Notes: generated by a model from the sequence alone, not told the origin. 64,000 nt of DNA from Gammaproteobacteria bacterium (GCA_030430025.1 JAUIGR010000002.1:1-64000), one strand, 5' to 3'. Positions 30,244-40,217 are shown, numbered from the stretch's first letter. Numbers and translations are program-made.

Positions 30244-31014
30244 TCACTCTTCTTGGAAACGGGCAAGTAAACGAAGTAGCTCGATATAAAGCCAGACCAA
30301 AGTAACCATTAAGCCAAAAGCGCCGTACCACTCCATATGTTTAGGTGTATTTTGTTCAGAGGCACGCTCAATAAAGTCGAAATCCAGTACCAGTGACATG
30401 GCTGCTAAGCCTACTATAACTAAATTCAATCCAATGTTGAAAACACTATTATTGCCTATTTCGAAGTAACTGGGTGCAGCTCCAAAGAAGCTTAATATGA
30501 AGCTCATCAGATAAAACAAGCCAACCCCCATTAAAGCGAAAACCATTATTTTTTTAAATGTGCCAGTGACTTTAATGATACCAGTTCTGTATGCGAATAG
30601 CATACTGAACATTACCGCAATAGTTAAGCCAATGGCTTGGACCACCAAACCAGGATAGCGCATTTCAAAGACCGCTGAAATGGCACCAACAAAAAGGCCT
30701 TCAAATAAAGCCACTATAGGTGCGCCAATAGGTGCTGATGTTGGTTTAAAGCTGACAACCAAACTCGCTATCAAAGCGCCAATCATTCCAGCGATGGCGA
30801 GTCCATAACCTAAGCTAGGATTTGTAAGAATGGTGTTCCAACTGAATGCGCCCACCGCCACAACGATCATTAATAGTATCCCTGTTTTGTTAATGGTGCC
30901 ATTAACTGTCATACGCTGTGTTTCATCGACGATGAACTCATCGACAGGACCCAGGCTTATGCTTTGCGTTTCAAACTGCTTCATTGCAGGATTAGACGAT
31001 TTCAATTCTTTCAT
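30244..31014 (-). CDS. Bax inhibitor-1/YccA family membrane protein
   Basis: A 256-residue protein with a soluble N-terminal 45 residues and seven predicted membrane segments between about 45 and 250. It has the family's 'MTVNGTINKTGILL' entry, 'ALFEGLFVGAISAVFEMRYPG' and the C-terminal 'YGAFGLMVTLVWLYIELLRLLA'. The LysR-type label 'YbhL-like' is possible. The role is unknown in bacteria; relatives are pH-sensitive calcium leak channels. It starts a three-gene unit with GNAT and lipoprotein genes. Confidence 0.88.
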   Translation of the reverse strand: MKELKSSNPAMKQFETQSISLGPVDEFIVDETQRMTVNGTINKTGILLMIVVAVGAFSWNTILTNPSLGYGLAIAGMIGALIASLVVSFKPTSAPIGAPIVALFEGLFVGAISAVFEMRYPGLVVQAIGLTIAVMFSMLFAYRTGIIKVTGTFKKIMVFALMGVGLFYLMSFILSFFGAAPSYFEIGNNSVFNIGLNLVIVGLAAMSLVLDFDFIERASEQNTPKHMEWYGAFGLMVTLVWLYIELLRLLARFQEE

Positions 31015-31138
31015 TTTTTCCTCAGAGAATGTTTAAGATAATTACAACAAAATATGCTCAGGAGAGCTCCACTTTTATTATATGTTGATTAAAACAAAAA
31101 TCTCAAGATCATTTGTAACCTCTAACGATCATATCCGT

Positions 31139-32230
31139 TTATTGTTCGAAATACTGTTTAGCTTGTTTCATGATTTGAATGAATGCTTTTTCATTGCCCG
31201 AGTGGATTAAAGTTTGCAATCGTAATATGGCGTCAGACAAGGCTGTGATTGTAGTTGGTGTGTAGTGGTTCAACTTCTGGATCTCGTAATATAGGCTGGG
31301 GTTTTCATTTGATACATTACGGGAAATGTTAAGTTGAGCGTCGAATGTTGTGCTTGATAGCTTATTCAGATGACTGGCGGCTTCGCCTGATTCAGCCAAA
31401 ACAGTCATGAATGCAACATTTAATAGATGGGATAAGCCAAGCACATAAGCAATGAGGCGGTCATGGTCTTCAAACTTCATGTCGATTCGTTCTGCCATGG
31501 TTGGGTCGAATAGTTGTTTTACTGCGGTGACTGCCTCTTCATTGCCAAGGCTGATGAAAATTACATGTTTGTTTGATAACAATCGGATATTGGGCCCAAA
31601 CATGGGATGAACTGAAACGACTTTCACACCAGTATCGGCAAGCGTTCTTAGTGGTCTTCTTAACGGGCTTTTGATTGAGCTGATATCTAATACAATACCA
31701 GAGGGTTTGAGTTCAGAAAGTTGAGCTAATATGCTGGCACTTTTTTGAATCGGTGTGGCGACAATGATAAAATCATGATCAAGCGTTATTTCTTCAAGGT
31801 GTGCAACAAAATTTTGTTGATTTGGCAATGGTTCCAAGTCATTAATGATGACGTCAAAGTTTTGTGTGTCTAAGAAATGAGCAAACCATTGGCCCATTTT
31901 TCCGTTACCGCCTATGATCAGCGCACTTTTATTATTTCCTAAGTTCGATTGTTTGACTTTTTCATTTTCTTGCTGACTGAGTGAAATTTCGATTATCAAT
32001 TCAAAAATTTGTTGAATGATGTGAGTGTCTAGCTTTTTTTGAGTTGCTCTTGATAAAACACCTTCCATCACTTGTTTTTCTCTTTGATAGTCTCGTGTAG
32101 GCTTATTGATTGATTTTTTTGCTTTACCTATCTCAGTGACATAAACTTGCCTCTGGGCAATCAGATCAACAATTTCTGAATCAATTTTATCCAGTTTTCT
32201 GCGTAATACGTCAAGATTTTTCTTTTCCAT
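31139..32230 (-). CDS. tyrA: Bifunctional chorismate mutase/prephenate dehydrogenase
   Basis: A 363-residue fusion enzyme of tyrosine synthesis. Residues 1-85 are an AroQ-type chorismate mutase (LRRKLDKIDSEIVDLIAQR, with the basic RDYQREKQV). Residues about 100-363 are a prephenate dehydrogenase with NAD-binding GGNGKMGQW and 'VSVHPMFGPN'. The domain order is as in E. coli TyrA. It is monocistronic and divergent from the CsgG-like gene. Confidence 0.94.
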   Translation of the reverse strand: MEKKNLDVLRRKLDKIDSEIVDLIAQRQVYVTEIGKAKKSINKPTRDYQREKQVMEGVLSRATQKKLDTHIIQQIFELIIEISLSQQENEKVKQSNLGNNKSALIIGGNGKMGQWFAHFLDTQNFDVIINDLEPLPNQQNFVAHLEEITLDHDFIIVATPIQKSASILAQLSELKPSGIVLDISSIKSPLRRPLRTLADTGVKVVSVHPMFGPNIRLLSNKHVIFISLGNEEAVTAVKQLFDPTMAERIDMKFEDHDRLIAYVLGLSHLLNVAFMTVLAESGEAASHLNKLSSTTFDAQLNISRNVSNENPSLYYEIQKLNHYTPTTITALSDAILRLQTLIHSGNEKAFIQIMKQAKQYFEQ

Positions 32231-32308
32231 GATTGAATATCAGTGGCAATAAGGGTAGATTGTTGCAGTATGCGAATTTATTATCAACTTTAAATTAGAG
32301 GTAAAAAT

Positions 32309-33010
32309 ATGAAAAAGTTATTGTTAACGCTAACTGCATTAGTGCTGTCGGCTCCTATAATGGCGAAAGATCGTCCCGTTGTTGCTGTTCTGGATTTCAC
32401 CAATTCAACACAAGCTCACTGGTGGCGTGCTGATGTTGGCCGTGAGTTAGGTGGAATGTTGGCTAATGAGTTGGTCTCCACTGGTGTGTTCAAAGTCGTT
32501 GAACGTCAAAAGCTTGATGCGGTATTAACCGAGCAGGATTTGGGTGCTTCAGGCCGGGTTTCGAAATCGTCAGCTGCGAAAATGGGCCAAGTGACTGGTG
32601 CACAGTATCTCATCACAGGCAAAGTAGCTGCTTATGAAGAAAATACCAAAGGTACAGGTGGTGGAATTGGTTTCAAAGGCATTTCGATTGGAGGTAAAAG
32701 TCAGAAAGCCTATTTAGCGATTGATTTACGCGTTGTTAACGCAAATACGGGAGAGGTTGAGTACGTCCGGACTGTGGAGGGCAATTCAAAAGGCGGTGGA
32801 ATGAACGTCGGCTTTAGTCGCAATGGTTTTGGTGGCTCTTTGGGTGGTCATAAAAAGACACCAACAGGAAAAGCTATTCGCGCTGCTTTGATTGAGGCAA
32901 CAGATTATCTTGCTTGTGTTATGTATGACCAGGATTCTTGTGTGAAAGAATACCGTGACAAGGAAAAGAAACGTCGTGACAAAACAAAATCTTCAATCGA
33001 TTTAGAATGA
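32309..33010 (+). CDS. CsgG/HfaB-like secreted protein
   Basis: A 233-residue protein with a signal peptide (1-19, IMAKD) and no lipobox Cys. The CsgG-type core includes 'PVVAVLDFTNSTQ', 'GGMLANELVSTGVFKVVERQKLDAVLTEQDLG' and 'GAQYLITGKV', then a glycine-rich region. Relatives are periplasmic or outer-membrane assembly factors. It is followed by a terminator and then an OmpA-family gene, so any shared role is speculative. Confidence 0.8.
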   Translation: MKKLLLTLTALVLSAPIMAKDRPVVAVLDFTNSTQAHWWRADVGRELGGMLANELVSTGVFKVVERQKLDAVLTEQDLGASGRVSKSSAAKMGQVTGAQYLITGKVAAYEENTKGTGGGIGFKGISIGGKSQKAYLAIDLRVVNANTGEVEYVRTVEGNSKGGGMNVGFSRNGFGGSLGGHKKTPTGKAIRAALIEATDYLACVMYDQDSCVKEYRDKEKKRRDKTKSSIDLE

Positions 33011-33025
33011 AAAATACCATCGTTA

Positions 33026-33058
33026 AAAAAAGCCGAATTTTTCAATTCGGCTTTTTTT
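33026..33058 (+). terminator. Rho-independent terminator of CsgG-like gene
   Basis: AGCCGAATT-ttc(t)-AATTCGGCT preceded by A and followed by seven T. It separates the CsgG-like gene from the OmpA gene. Confidence 0.93.
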
Positions 33059-33137
33059 GTTATGTGTTGTTAAATTTATGGTAAATTGTTACACTGCGCT
33101 GCGAGATAATTTGACCTTTTAGAAGGAGATTTTAAAA

Positions 33138-34250
33138 ATGAGAAAAGTGTTTTTGGCTATTGGTTTGGCCAGTTTTGCGAGCTCTGTGATGGCTCAAGAA
33201 TATGATGAACGGTTTCTGTTTACTCCCACCCTGAATTTTCATGCCATTGATAGTGGTAAACCTTTAGAGGCTAACTATGGTTTGGGAATAGGTATTGATA
33301 AATTCATCAGTGAAAATTGGACTTTTGGTGCAGAATATGACCAAGCCAATTTTGATGGTGAAGGTGGCATCAATGGTAGTATAGACCAATATGCTGTGGG
33401 ATTGATGGCTCGTTATCATTTTGGAAACAAGGGGAGTGTTAGGCCTTTCCTGGGATTTGGTGCTGGTTACATCGATCATGATGGTAATGGTGTTTTCAGC
33501 GGGATGGATTCTGGCGATATGATGATTAATCTTGGTATGGGAATCAGGAAAAAAGTCACTGATCGTTTAGGTTTTATGGCTGAAATTAAGTATCGACTTG
33601 ATGGTGATGACAGTGTTGGAACACAAAATAGCTATGATGATTTTATTTTCAGTATGGGTTTAAATGTTGCTATTGGTAAAAGCCCAGTGGCGAAAGAAGC
33701 TGAATCATTGGTTGAACCTTCAGTGCTTGATTCTGATGGTGATGGTGTCAGTGATCAAAATGATCGTTGTCCAAATACCCCTCCAGGTGCTGAGGTGGAC
33801 ATGTACGGTTGTGAATTAGACTCCGACGGCGATGGTGTGGTTAATTCTAAAGACAAATGTCCTGATACACGTACTGGCGCAGTGGTTGATGCTGATGGTT
33901 GTGAAGTTGAAGTGGTGATTGAGTTACAAGGAGTGCACTTTGATTTTGATAAAGCTTCATTAAGAGACGAATCATTTGCTATTTTGGATGCTGCAGTTGC
34001 CACGTTAAGTGAGCATGGTAAGATATTGGTAGAGGTGGCTGGTCATACTGATTCGGTAGGATCTGAAAGCTATAACCAAAAACTGTCCGAACGACGTGCA
34101 GCAGTGGTGAAAGATTATTTAATTGGTAAAGGAATCGCTGCTGATCGTTTAACTTCTCGGGGTTATGGTGAGTCTAGTCCAGTGGCAGATAATGACACTG
34201 AAGAAGGTCGGGCTAAGAATCGCAGGACTGAGCTGATTATCCAAGACTAA
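33138..34250 (+). CDS. OmpA-family outer membrane protein with thrombospondin-3 repeats
   Basis: 370 residues. After a signal peptide (1-19, VMAQE) comes an eight-strand-type barrel (about 20-185). Two calcium-binding thrombospondin type 3 repeats (DSDGDGVSDQNDRCP and DSDGDGVVNSKDKCP, about 198-255) and a C-terminal OmpA domain with 'VAGHTDSVGSESYNQKLSERRA' follow. It is an OprF-like structural protein that links outer membrane to peptidoglycan. A strong AGAAGGAGA ribosome site precedes the start. The promoter should lie in 33060-33120. Confidence 0.92.
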   Translation: MRKVFLAIGLASFASSVMAQEYDERFLFTPTLNFHAIDSGKPLEANYGLGIGIDKFISENWTFGAEYDQANFDGEGGINGSIDQYAVGLMARYHFGNKGSVRPFLGFGAGYIDHDGNGVFSGMDSGDMMINLGMGIRKKVTDRLGFMAEIKYRLDGDDSVGTQNSYDDFIFSMGLNVAIGKSPVAKEAESLVEPSVLDSDGDGVSDQNDRCPNTPPGAEVDMYGCELDSDGDGVVNSKDKCPDTRTGAVVDADGCEVEVVIELQGVHFDFDKASLRDESFAILDAAVATLSEHGKILVEVAGHTDSVGSESYNQKLSERRAAVVKDYLIGKGIAADRLTSRGYGESSPVADNDTEEGRAKNRRTELIIQD

Positions 34251-34311
34251 GACTAAAAAGAGCTATGGGTAGGGCAGTGCAATTTGTCCTACTTGCTTTC
34301 GCTCTTGATAC

Positions 34312-34344
34312 AATACGACGACATGTTCAATATGTCGTCGTATT
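34312..34344. terminator. Strong hairpin between convergent ompA-like and rplY
   Basis: AATACGACGACAT pairs with ATGTCGTCGTATT across a 7-base loop. There is no T-run on the plus strand. As it lies between convergent genes, a bidirectional transcription stop is the likeliest role. Confidence 0.55.
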
Positions 34345-34401
34345 AATTACAGCAAAATCAGATGTATTCTGATTGCACTTTGCTTTTAGGTGAGGTCAAG
34401 G

Positions 34402-35046
34402 TCATTCTTCTGGTGAACCTTCTTCTGTTTCTTTGTCAGAATCTTCAGTGTCTGGCTTCTCTCCAACGATTGATGTTGAAACAACGACAGCATCATAAGC
34501 TTCATCATCACCATGGGTAAAGGCAGTCAAGGTGACACCTTTGGGTAATTTTAAATTGCTTAAATGCAAATTATCACCGGCTGCAAAAGTGGAAACATCA
34601 ACAGAGATAAATTCTGGTAAATCTTTGGGGAAACAAGTGATCTCGACTTCGTTCAATTGATAGTCTAATATCACACGAGATGATTTCCCTGCAGGTGAGT
34701 TTTCAGCACCTTCAAAGTGTAAAGGAACATGCATTACGATCTGGTGTTTATCATCAACACGCATAAAGTCCATATGCATTACCACAGGTTTCGATGGGTG
34801 ACGTTGCATATCTTTCAAAACTACTTTCTGTTTTTTACTGCCTTCGGCTGTAAATTCGATAATACTTGAGAAAAAAGCTTCATCTTCAATGAGCTTTAGA
34901 ACCTCATTGTGATTCAGTGTCAATGAGCGAGGATCCCGATCCGCACCATAAAGCACACAAGGTACTTTGCCTGCATGACGAAGGCGGCGGCTCGCACCTT
35001 TCCCTACGTCTTCACGCAGTTCTGCGTTTACTTTAAAAAGAGCCAT
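34402..35046 (-). CDS. rplY: 50S ribosomal protein L25, long (CTC) form
   Basis: A 214-residue 5S-rRNA-binding protein. The N-terminal L25 domain (1-95; 'GKGASRRLRHAGKVPCVLYG') is followed by the TL5/CTC beta domain (100-190) and an acidic tail rich in Glu and Asp. The long form is usual outside the Enterobacteriaceae. It follows prs as in most gammaproteobacteria; pth, the usual next gene, is not present. Confidence 0.95.
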   Translation of the reverse strand: MALFKVNAELREDVGKGASRRLRHAGKVPCVLYGADRDPRSLTLNHNEVLKLIEDEAFFSSIIEFTAEGSKKQKVVLKDMQRHPSKPVVMHMDFMRVDDKHQIVMHVPLHFEGAENSPAGKSSRVILDYQLNEVEITCFPKDLPEFISVDVSTFAAGDNLHLSNLKLPKGVTLTAFTHGDDEAYDAVVVSTSIVGEKPDTEDSDKETEEGSPEE

Positions 35047-35113
35047 AATTGTTTTCCTATATTTATGGTTACACTGTCTTTGCGACCAAGACAGTAAAAA
35101 AAAACATCAACAA

Positions 35114-36067
35114 TCAGTCGATGTACATTGAACTAACAGACTCTCTGTTAGCGATGCGTCTAATTGTCTCGGCCAGCATTTCAGCCACTGACAATTGACG
35201 AATTTTTTTACAATTCTGAGCTTCTTGTCGTAGTGGTATAGTATCTGTAACCACTAGCTCACTCAATCCAGAATTTTCTATATTCTCTATGGCTTTACCT
35301 GATAGCACTGGATGCACACAATAAGCAATTACCTCCTTAGCTTGCCATTCTTTCAGCGCACTTGCAGCAGCGCATAAAGTGCCCGCTGTATCAATCATGT
35401 CATCGACAAGAATACAAGTTTTGTCAGCAACATCACCGATGATATTCATCACTGTTGCCACATTTGCTTTCGGGCGACGTTTATCAATGATAGCTAAATC
35501 ACAGCCTAACCGTTTAGCAATCGCTCTGGCACGAACTACGCCACCAATGTCAGGTGAAACGATAACCACATCAGCACTGTCATATCGTTGCCACATATCT
35601 GCTAATGTTAAAGGTGAAGCGTAGACGTTATCGACTGGAATATCAAAAAAACCTTGTATTTGATCAGCATGTAAATCTACCGTCAGGACTCTATCAACAC
35701 CCACTGTAGCAATCATCTTTGCTGCCACTTTTGCCGTTATCGGGACACGTGCAGAACGTGGTCTTCTGTCTTGCCTAGCATATCCAAAATAAGGAATCAC
35801 TGCAGTTACTGTTTTGGCCGATGCACGTTTTAAAGCATCCACCATCACTACCAGTTCCATAAAATTATCAGCGGTTGGTCGGCAAGTCGGTTGAATTAAA
35901 AAAATATCTTGTCCTCTGACATTGTCGCGGATTTCTATCGCCACTTCGCCATCTGAAAACTTGCCGACTTTGGCACGTCCCATAGGAACACCCAAATGAT
36001 CAGCAATCTTCTTAGCCAACTCTAAATTGGCGTTACCAGAAAAAAGTCTAATACCACGATCGAACAT
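35114..36067 (-). CDS. prs: Ribose-phosphate pyrophosphokinase
   Basis: Makes PRPP from ribose 5-phosphate and ATP for nucleotide, His and Trp synthesis. I start at ATG 36067 (317 residues), which gives the family N-terminus '[18 protein letters not shown]'; the open frame runs on upstream only because it crosses tRNA-Gln. Motifs include '[10 protein letters not shown]', '[11 protein letters not shown]' and the PRPP loop '[12 protein letters not shown]'. It is probably co-transcribed with the tRNA upstream. Confidence 0.96.
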   Translation of the reverse strand: MFDRGIRLFSGNANLELAKKIADHLGVPMGRAKVGKFSDGEVAIEIRDNVRGQDIFLIQPTCRPTADNFMELVVMVDALKRASAKTVTAVIPYFGYARQDRRPRSARVPITAKVAAKMIATVGVDRVLTVDLHADQIQGFFDIPVDNVYASPLTLADMWQRYDSADVVIVSPDIGGVVRARAIAKRLGCDLAIIDKRRPKANVATVMNIIGDVADKTCILVDDMIDTAGTLCAAASALKEWQAKEVIAYCVHPVLSGKAIENIENSGLSELVVTDTIPLRQEAQNCKKIRQLSVAEMLAETIRRIANRESVSSMYID

Positions 36068-36125
36068 GTTAACCAGCCTCGGATAACAAAATGCCCGATT
36101 TGTGACAAAACGGGCATCATAAATA

Positions 36126-36201
36126 TGGCTGGGATGGCAGGACTCGAACCTGCGAATGCCAGGATCAAAACCTGGTGCCTTAGCCACTTGGCGACATCCC
36201 A
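36126..36201 (-). tRNA. tRNA-Gln (anticodon TTG)
   Basis: 76 nt on the minus strand with encoded CCA. Acceptor TGGGATG/CATCCCA; anticodon stem CCAGG/CCTGG with loop TTTTGAT, anticodon TTG; T-arm GCAGG TTCGAGT CCTGC. It lies just upstream of prs, the usual gammaproteobacterial order. Confidence 0.96.
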
Positions 36202-36432
36202 ATTCGCGTAATTTTCTTCTCTGAACGGTCACAATCACCGCCAAAGGCGGCACATTATAACTGGATTTTGTTTGATTGCAAATCCAATCATAAAAAACTT
36301 TGAAGAGCAGAAAAACCCTACACCACTGATTTTAACAGCGGCGCGGAAATTTTATCACAATCATGAGCACAAACTAACAAAATTTTATAGCAAAACTGCT
36401 AAGATATTACCCTATTAACAATAGAGCCAACA

Positions 36433-37680
36433 ATGAAAAAGCCATTATTATTGATTTGCCTTGTTTCTTCTTTCTCTTGGGGTGGCGTTCCCAGTGATAT
36501 CAATACTGAACTGGTTACTTCAGCCACCTATAATGTAGGTATCCGTCATGCAGGGGATGGATCTGGCCGTAAATTTATTATTGGTCAGCAAGGAGATATC
36601 AGAATTCTGGATATCAATGACAATGTTGTGCCGACCCCTTTCTTAGATATCAGTAGTCAGGTTCAATGTTGTGGTGAACGAGGCTTGTTAGGACTGGCCT
36701 TTCATCCTGATTACGAAAATAACGGCTATTTTTTTGTTAATTACACAAAAAATGGTACCAATGCTGGTGACACTATCGTTGCAAGATACCAGGTTTCTGG
36801 TGGCGATGCCAACATTGCTGATATCAATTCAGGACAGGTATTGATGCGCATCATTCAGGATTATAGCAATCACAATGGTGGCAATATGCATTTTGGACAG
36901 GATGGCTATCTCTATATCGGTATGGGTGATGGTGGTAGTGGTGGCGATCCGCAAGACCGTGCCCAGGATTTAAGTTCGGCACTTGGAAAAATGCTTCGTA
37001 TTGATGTTGACAATAACAACGCCCCACAACATTCGGCACCAGGTGCTTTTGAAGACCCTGCCTGCCCACAGGATACCAGTCATTATGCTATTCCAAGCGA
37101 TAACCCATTTGTTAACACACCAGGTGCTTGTCCTGAGATTTGGTCCTATGGCTTAAGAAACCCATGGCGTTGGAGCTTTGATAGGCAAACGGGTGACATG
37201 TACATTGGTGATGTAGGTCAAGGTAGCTATGAAGAGGTTAACTTCCAGCCAGCCAATAGTGTTGGTGGTGAACATTATGGCTGGAATTGCCGAGAAGGTG
37301 CTCATAATTATAATGGAGGTAGTGACTGTCTGCCGAATCAACCGACTATGATTGATCCTATCATAGAATACACACATGGCGGTGGACGATGTTCGATCAC
37401 AGGCGGTTATGTTTATCGAGGTTCCATTGGTAGTTTACAAGACACTTATCTATATGCCGACTATTGTACTGGTCAAATCTGGCTTTACGATTTGGATGGT
37501 GGTTCTTCAACAGAATGGAGTGGACATGGTGCCGCAGGTTTGGTTTCAAGTTTTGGTGAAGACGAAGAGGGTAACTTATACATCTCAACCTCTCAAACTT
37601 ATGGGTCTCCATCTACGTTTATTTATCGGGTGACAGGTGATGTAGATACAGACTTGATATTTGAGGATGGGTTTGAGTAA
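36433..37680 (+). CDS. PQQ-type soluble sugar dehydrogenase with GFE tail
   Basis: 415 residues: a signal peptide (1-16, SSFSWG), then a six-bladed propeller of the soluble aldose sugar dehydrogenase (Asd/YliI, GSDH) family. Motifs are 'RGLLGLAFHPDY', 'NHNGGNMHFGQDGYLYIGMGDGG' and 'EIWSYGLRNPWRWSFD'. It would oxidise sugars in the periplasm or outside the cell using PQQ; activity is inferred. It ends DLIFEDGFE. It interrupts the usual prs-to-ychF neighbourhood and is transcribed against both neighbours. Confidence 0.87.
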   Translation: MKKPLLLICLVSSFSWGGVPSDINTELVTSATYNVGIRHAGDGSGRKFIIGQQGDIRILDINDNVVPTPFLDISSQVQCCGERGLLGLAFHPDYENNGYFFVNYTKNGTNAGDTIVARYQVSGGDANIADINSGQVLMRIIQDYSNHNGGNMHFGQDGYLYIGMGDGGSGGDPQDRAQDLSSALGKMLRIDVDNNNAPQHSAPGAFEDPACPQDTSHYAIPSDNPFVNTPGACPEIWSYGLRNPWRWSFDRQTGDMYIGDVGQGSYEEVNFQPANSVGGEHYGWNCREGAHNYNGGSDCLPNQPTMIDPIIEYTHGGGRCSITGGYVYRGSIGSLQDTYLYADYCTGQIWLYDLDGGSSTEWSGHGAAGLVSSFGEDEEGNLYISTSQTYGSPSTFIYRVTGDVDTDLIFEDGFE

Positions 37681-37714
37681 CTGTTAGGTATTGAGAGCCT
37701 TGATTTATAGAGTT

Positions 37715-38806
37715 TCAAACGTTGAACCTGAAATGTAAAACATCACCTTCCTTAACAACATAATCTTTACCCTCGAGACGTAACTTTCCGGCTTCTTTAC
37801 AGCCGGCTTCTCCTTTCAAAGTGATAAAATCATCAAAGGCCATGGTTTCAGCTCGAATAAAACCTTTTTCGAAGTCGGTATGAATGACACCTGCTGCCTG
37901 CGGCGCAGTGGAACCAGATTTTACTGTCCATGCCCGTACTTCTTTGATGCCTGCGGTAAAGTATGTTTGTAAGCCAAGTAACTCATAGCCGGCACGGATT
38001 ACCCGATTCAATCCGGGTTCCTCTAGTGCTAAGTCAGCTAAAAACTCCATCTTGTCACTTTCATCTAATAAAGCGATTTCAGCTTCTATTGCAGCACAAA
38101 CTGGTACTACCATAGCACCTTCTTTTTCAGCCATCGCCATCAGCTTGTCTAATAAGGGATTGTCCTGAAAACCAGAGTCATCGACATTGGCAATATACAT
38201 CATTGGTTTAGCGGTGATGAAACTAAATTCTTTAATAACATCTAACTCATCACTGGCCAAGTCCAGGGCGCGCAGAGGTAAGCCTTCAGACAGTTGAGCT
38301 ACTATGCGTTCTAATACCTTGGCGCGATGTAAAGCATCCTTGTCACCGGACCGTGATTTCTTTTGATTTTTGATCATTGACTTTTCTGCTGACTCCAAGT
38401 CAGCCAATGCCAATTCAGTGTTAATCGTTTCTACATCTGACAATGGGTCAACTTTACCATCAACGTGAATCACATCATCATTTTCAAAACAGCGGGCCAC
38501 ATGGGCGATGGCATCGGTTTCCCTAATGTGTGACAAAAACTGGTTACCCAAGCCTTCACCTTTAGAAGCTCCGGCTACCAGGCCTGCGATATCAACGAAC
38601 TCCATGGTGGTAGGAATCACTTTTTCTGGTTTGACGATTTCTGCTAGCTTCTGTAATCTTGGGTCTGGCACTTCAACAACGCCAACATTTGGGTCAATGG
38701 TACAAAAAGGGTAATTTTCGGCAGCAATTTCTGCTTTAGTCAACGCATTAAAAAGAGTTGACTTGCCCACATTAGGCAGTCCGACAATACCACATTTAAT
38801 TCCCAT
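37715..38806 (-). CDS. ychF: Redox-regulated ATPase YchF
   Basis: A 363-residue Obg-family P-loop protein that prefers ATP. P-loop GLPNVGKST (8-16), the G4-equivalent region 'YIANVDDSG' and a C-terminal TGS domain (about 280-363) are present. It binds ribosomes and affects stress responses. Its usual neighbour pth is not here. Confidence 0.96.
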   Translation of the reverse strand: MGIKCGIVGLPNVGKSTLFNALTKAEIAAENYPFCTIDPNVGVVEVPDPRLQKLAEIVKPEKVIPTTMEFVDIAGLVAGASKGEGLGNQFLSHIRETDAIAHVARCFENDDVIHVDGKVDPLSDVETINTELALADLESAEKSMIKNQKKSRSGDKDALHRAKVLERIVAQLSEGLPLRALDLASDELDVIKEFSFITAKPMMYIANVDDSGFQDNPLLDKLMAMAEKEGAMVVPVCAAIEAEIALLDESDKMEFLADLALEEPGLNRVIRAGYELLGLQTYFTAGIKEVRAWTVKSGSTAPQAAGVIHTDFEKGFIRAETMAFDDFITLKGEAGCKEAGKLRLEGKDYVVKEGDVLHFRFNV

Positions 38807-38919
38807 AGCAAATCTCAGCTAAAAAAGTGGGGCGATTGTAGCAAAAGCGCTTAAAATTGACATTAAAAAGATACAAAACAGCTGCCAGCGGGTTTTATAA
38901 TACCCATGATTTAACGGAA

Positions 38920-39168
38920 ATGACTGACATGGCAGAATTATCAAAAGAGGAAATCAAAGAAATCAAAGAGCATTATGATTTTTTTGACAATGATGGCAGT
39001 GGCATGATTGATTTTAAAGAATTTAGGCAATTACTCAAAGTATTGGCACCGTCTTCAACCAGTGAAAATGCAGAGCGTGGTTTTGCTACCATTGATACTG
39101 ATGAAAATGAGCTGATCGATTTCGAAGAGTTTTTGGATTGGTGGGAAATGAACTGGACTGTTTTTTAG
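38920..39168 (+). CDS. EF-hand calcium-binding protein
   Basis: 82 residues from ATG 38920 (ATG 38929 also possible). The first EF-hand loop, DNDGSGMIDFKE (23-34), has acidic or oxygen ligands at positions 1, 3, 5, 9 and 12. The second, DTDENELIDFEE (about 58-69), is also canonical at 1, 3, 9 and 12. There is no signal peptide, so it is probably a cytosolic calmodulin-like protein. The partner is unknown. Confidence 0.82.
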   Translation: MTDMAELSKEEIKEIKEHYDFFDNDGSGMIDFKEFRQLLKVLAPSSTSENAERGFATIDTDENELIDFEEFLDWWEMNWTVF

Positions 39169-39178
39169 GTCAGTGATG

Positions 39179-39850
39179 TCATATTCTGGCACCGAAAATA
39201 TCGGTGCCAATTCGCACCATTGTGCTGCCGCATTGAACAGCGATTTCTAAGTCGCCACTCATTCCCATAGATAATGTATCAATGTTAGGATCACTGATTT
39301 GTAGTTTGTCGAATAATGTTTTGGCTTCTTTAAAGTGATGCATCTGGATAGCTTCTTGACTAGATGGAGGAGGAATGCACATGAGCCCACGTACCTGAAC
39401 AGAAGGAAGTGTTCTTGCTGTTTTGTATATGGCTATCAACTCACTCACCGAGGCACCAGACTTGCTGTCCTCATTTCCTATTTTTAATTGTAATAGAATC
39501 TTTAATGGGTCTTTTTCGACTGATCTGTATTTGGCCAACTGACATAAGATTTTCATACGAGATACAGATTGCACCCAGTCAAAGTGTTGGGCAATTACCT
39601 GAGTTTTGTTAGACTGAATGTGGCCAATAAAATGCCATTCGATATCCAAATCGTCTAACTTCGCCATTTTGGCTGTTGCTTCTTGAACATAATTTTCTGC
39701 AAACCGATGCTGGCCGACATGATAGAGAGAGCGGATGGCCTTTGTATTGTGCTTTTTACTGACTGCTAATAGCATTACTTGGCCACCTGGATCGACAACA
39801 GCAAGGCGTTGTTTTACCTGAGCATAGCGATGTGTTATCTGGTCATCCAT
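39179..39850 (-). CDS. yggS: YggS family PLP homeostasis protein
   Basis: A 223-residue alanine-racemase-like TIM barrel that binds PLP and helps keep vitamin B6 and amino acid pools balanced. PLP lysine in 'LLAVSKKHNTKAI'; further motifs are 'HFIGHIQSNKT', 'GLMCIPP' and 'LSMGMSGDLEIAV' with the C-terminal 'VRIGTDIFG'. Its end is near the convergent EF-hand gene. Confidence 0.94.
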   Translation of the reverse strand: MDDQITHRYAQVKQRLAVVDPGGQVMLLAVSKKHNTKAIRSLYHVGQHRFAENYVQEATAKMAKLDDLDIEWHFIGHIQSNKTQVIAQHFDWVQSVSRMKILCQLAKYRSVEKDPLKILLQLKIGNEDSKSGASVSELIAIYKTARTLPSVQVRGLMCIPPPSSQEAIQMHHFKEAKTLFDKLQISDPNIDTLSMGMSGDLEIAVQCGSTMVRIGTDIFGARI

Positions 39851-39914
39851 GGCACTATTTTAAGCAAAGTTTCATTGTTCATCGATACTTTGCTTAAAAA
39901 AAATCAATTACACT

Positions 39915-39942
39915 TTGCATTTATCAGTAAAACAATTAGAAT
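39915..39942 (+). promoter_or_regulatory. Probable sigma-70 promoter of the rpsU operon
   Basis: TTGCAT and TAGAAT separated by 16 bases, about 62 bases before the rpsU start. Read from sequence only. Confidence 0.55.
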
Positions 39943-40004
39943 ACGCGGTCTATTTTTAATCCCGTATTTGTGCGGTTTCATTTTTATTTGGAGATCATAT
40001 ACTA

Positions 40005-40217
40005 ATGCCAAGTGTAAAAGTTCGCGATAACGAACCATTTGATTTTGCTTTGCGTCGCTTTAAAAGAGCATGCGAAAAAGCAGGCGTGCTTGCTGAATCA
40101 CGTAAACGTCAATATTATGAAAAGCCTACTCAGGAAAGAAAACGTAAAAAAGCAGCAGCGGTTAAACGTTTACAAAGGCGTGTAGCAAAAGAAGGCATTC
40201 CGCGCAGAATGTATTGA
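40005..40217 (+). CDS. rpsU: 30S ribosomal protein S21
   Basis: A 70-residue basic protein with the family start '[25 protein letters not shown]' region and a Lys/Arg-rich C-terminus. It is the first gene of the macromolecular synthesis operon. A GGAG site precedes ATG. Confidence 0.97.
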   Translation: MPSVKVRDNEPFDFALRRFKRACEKAGVLAESRKRQYYEKPTQERKRKKAAAVKRLQRRVAKEGIPRRMY

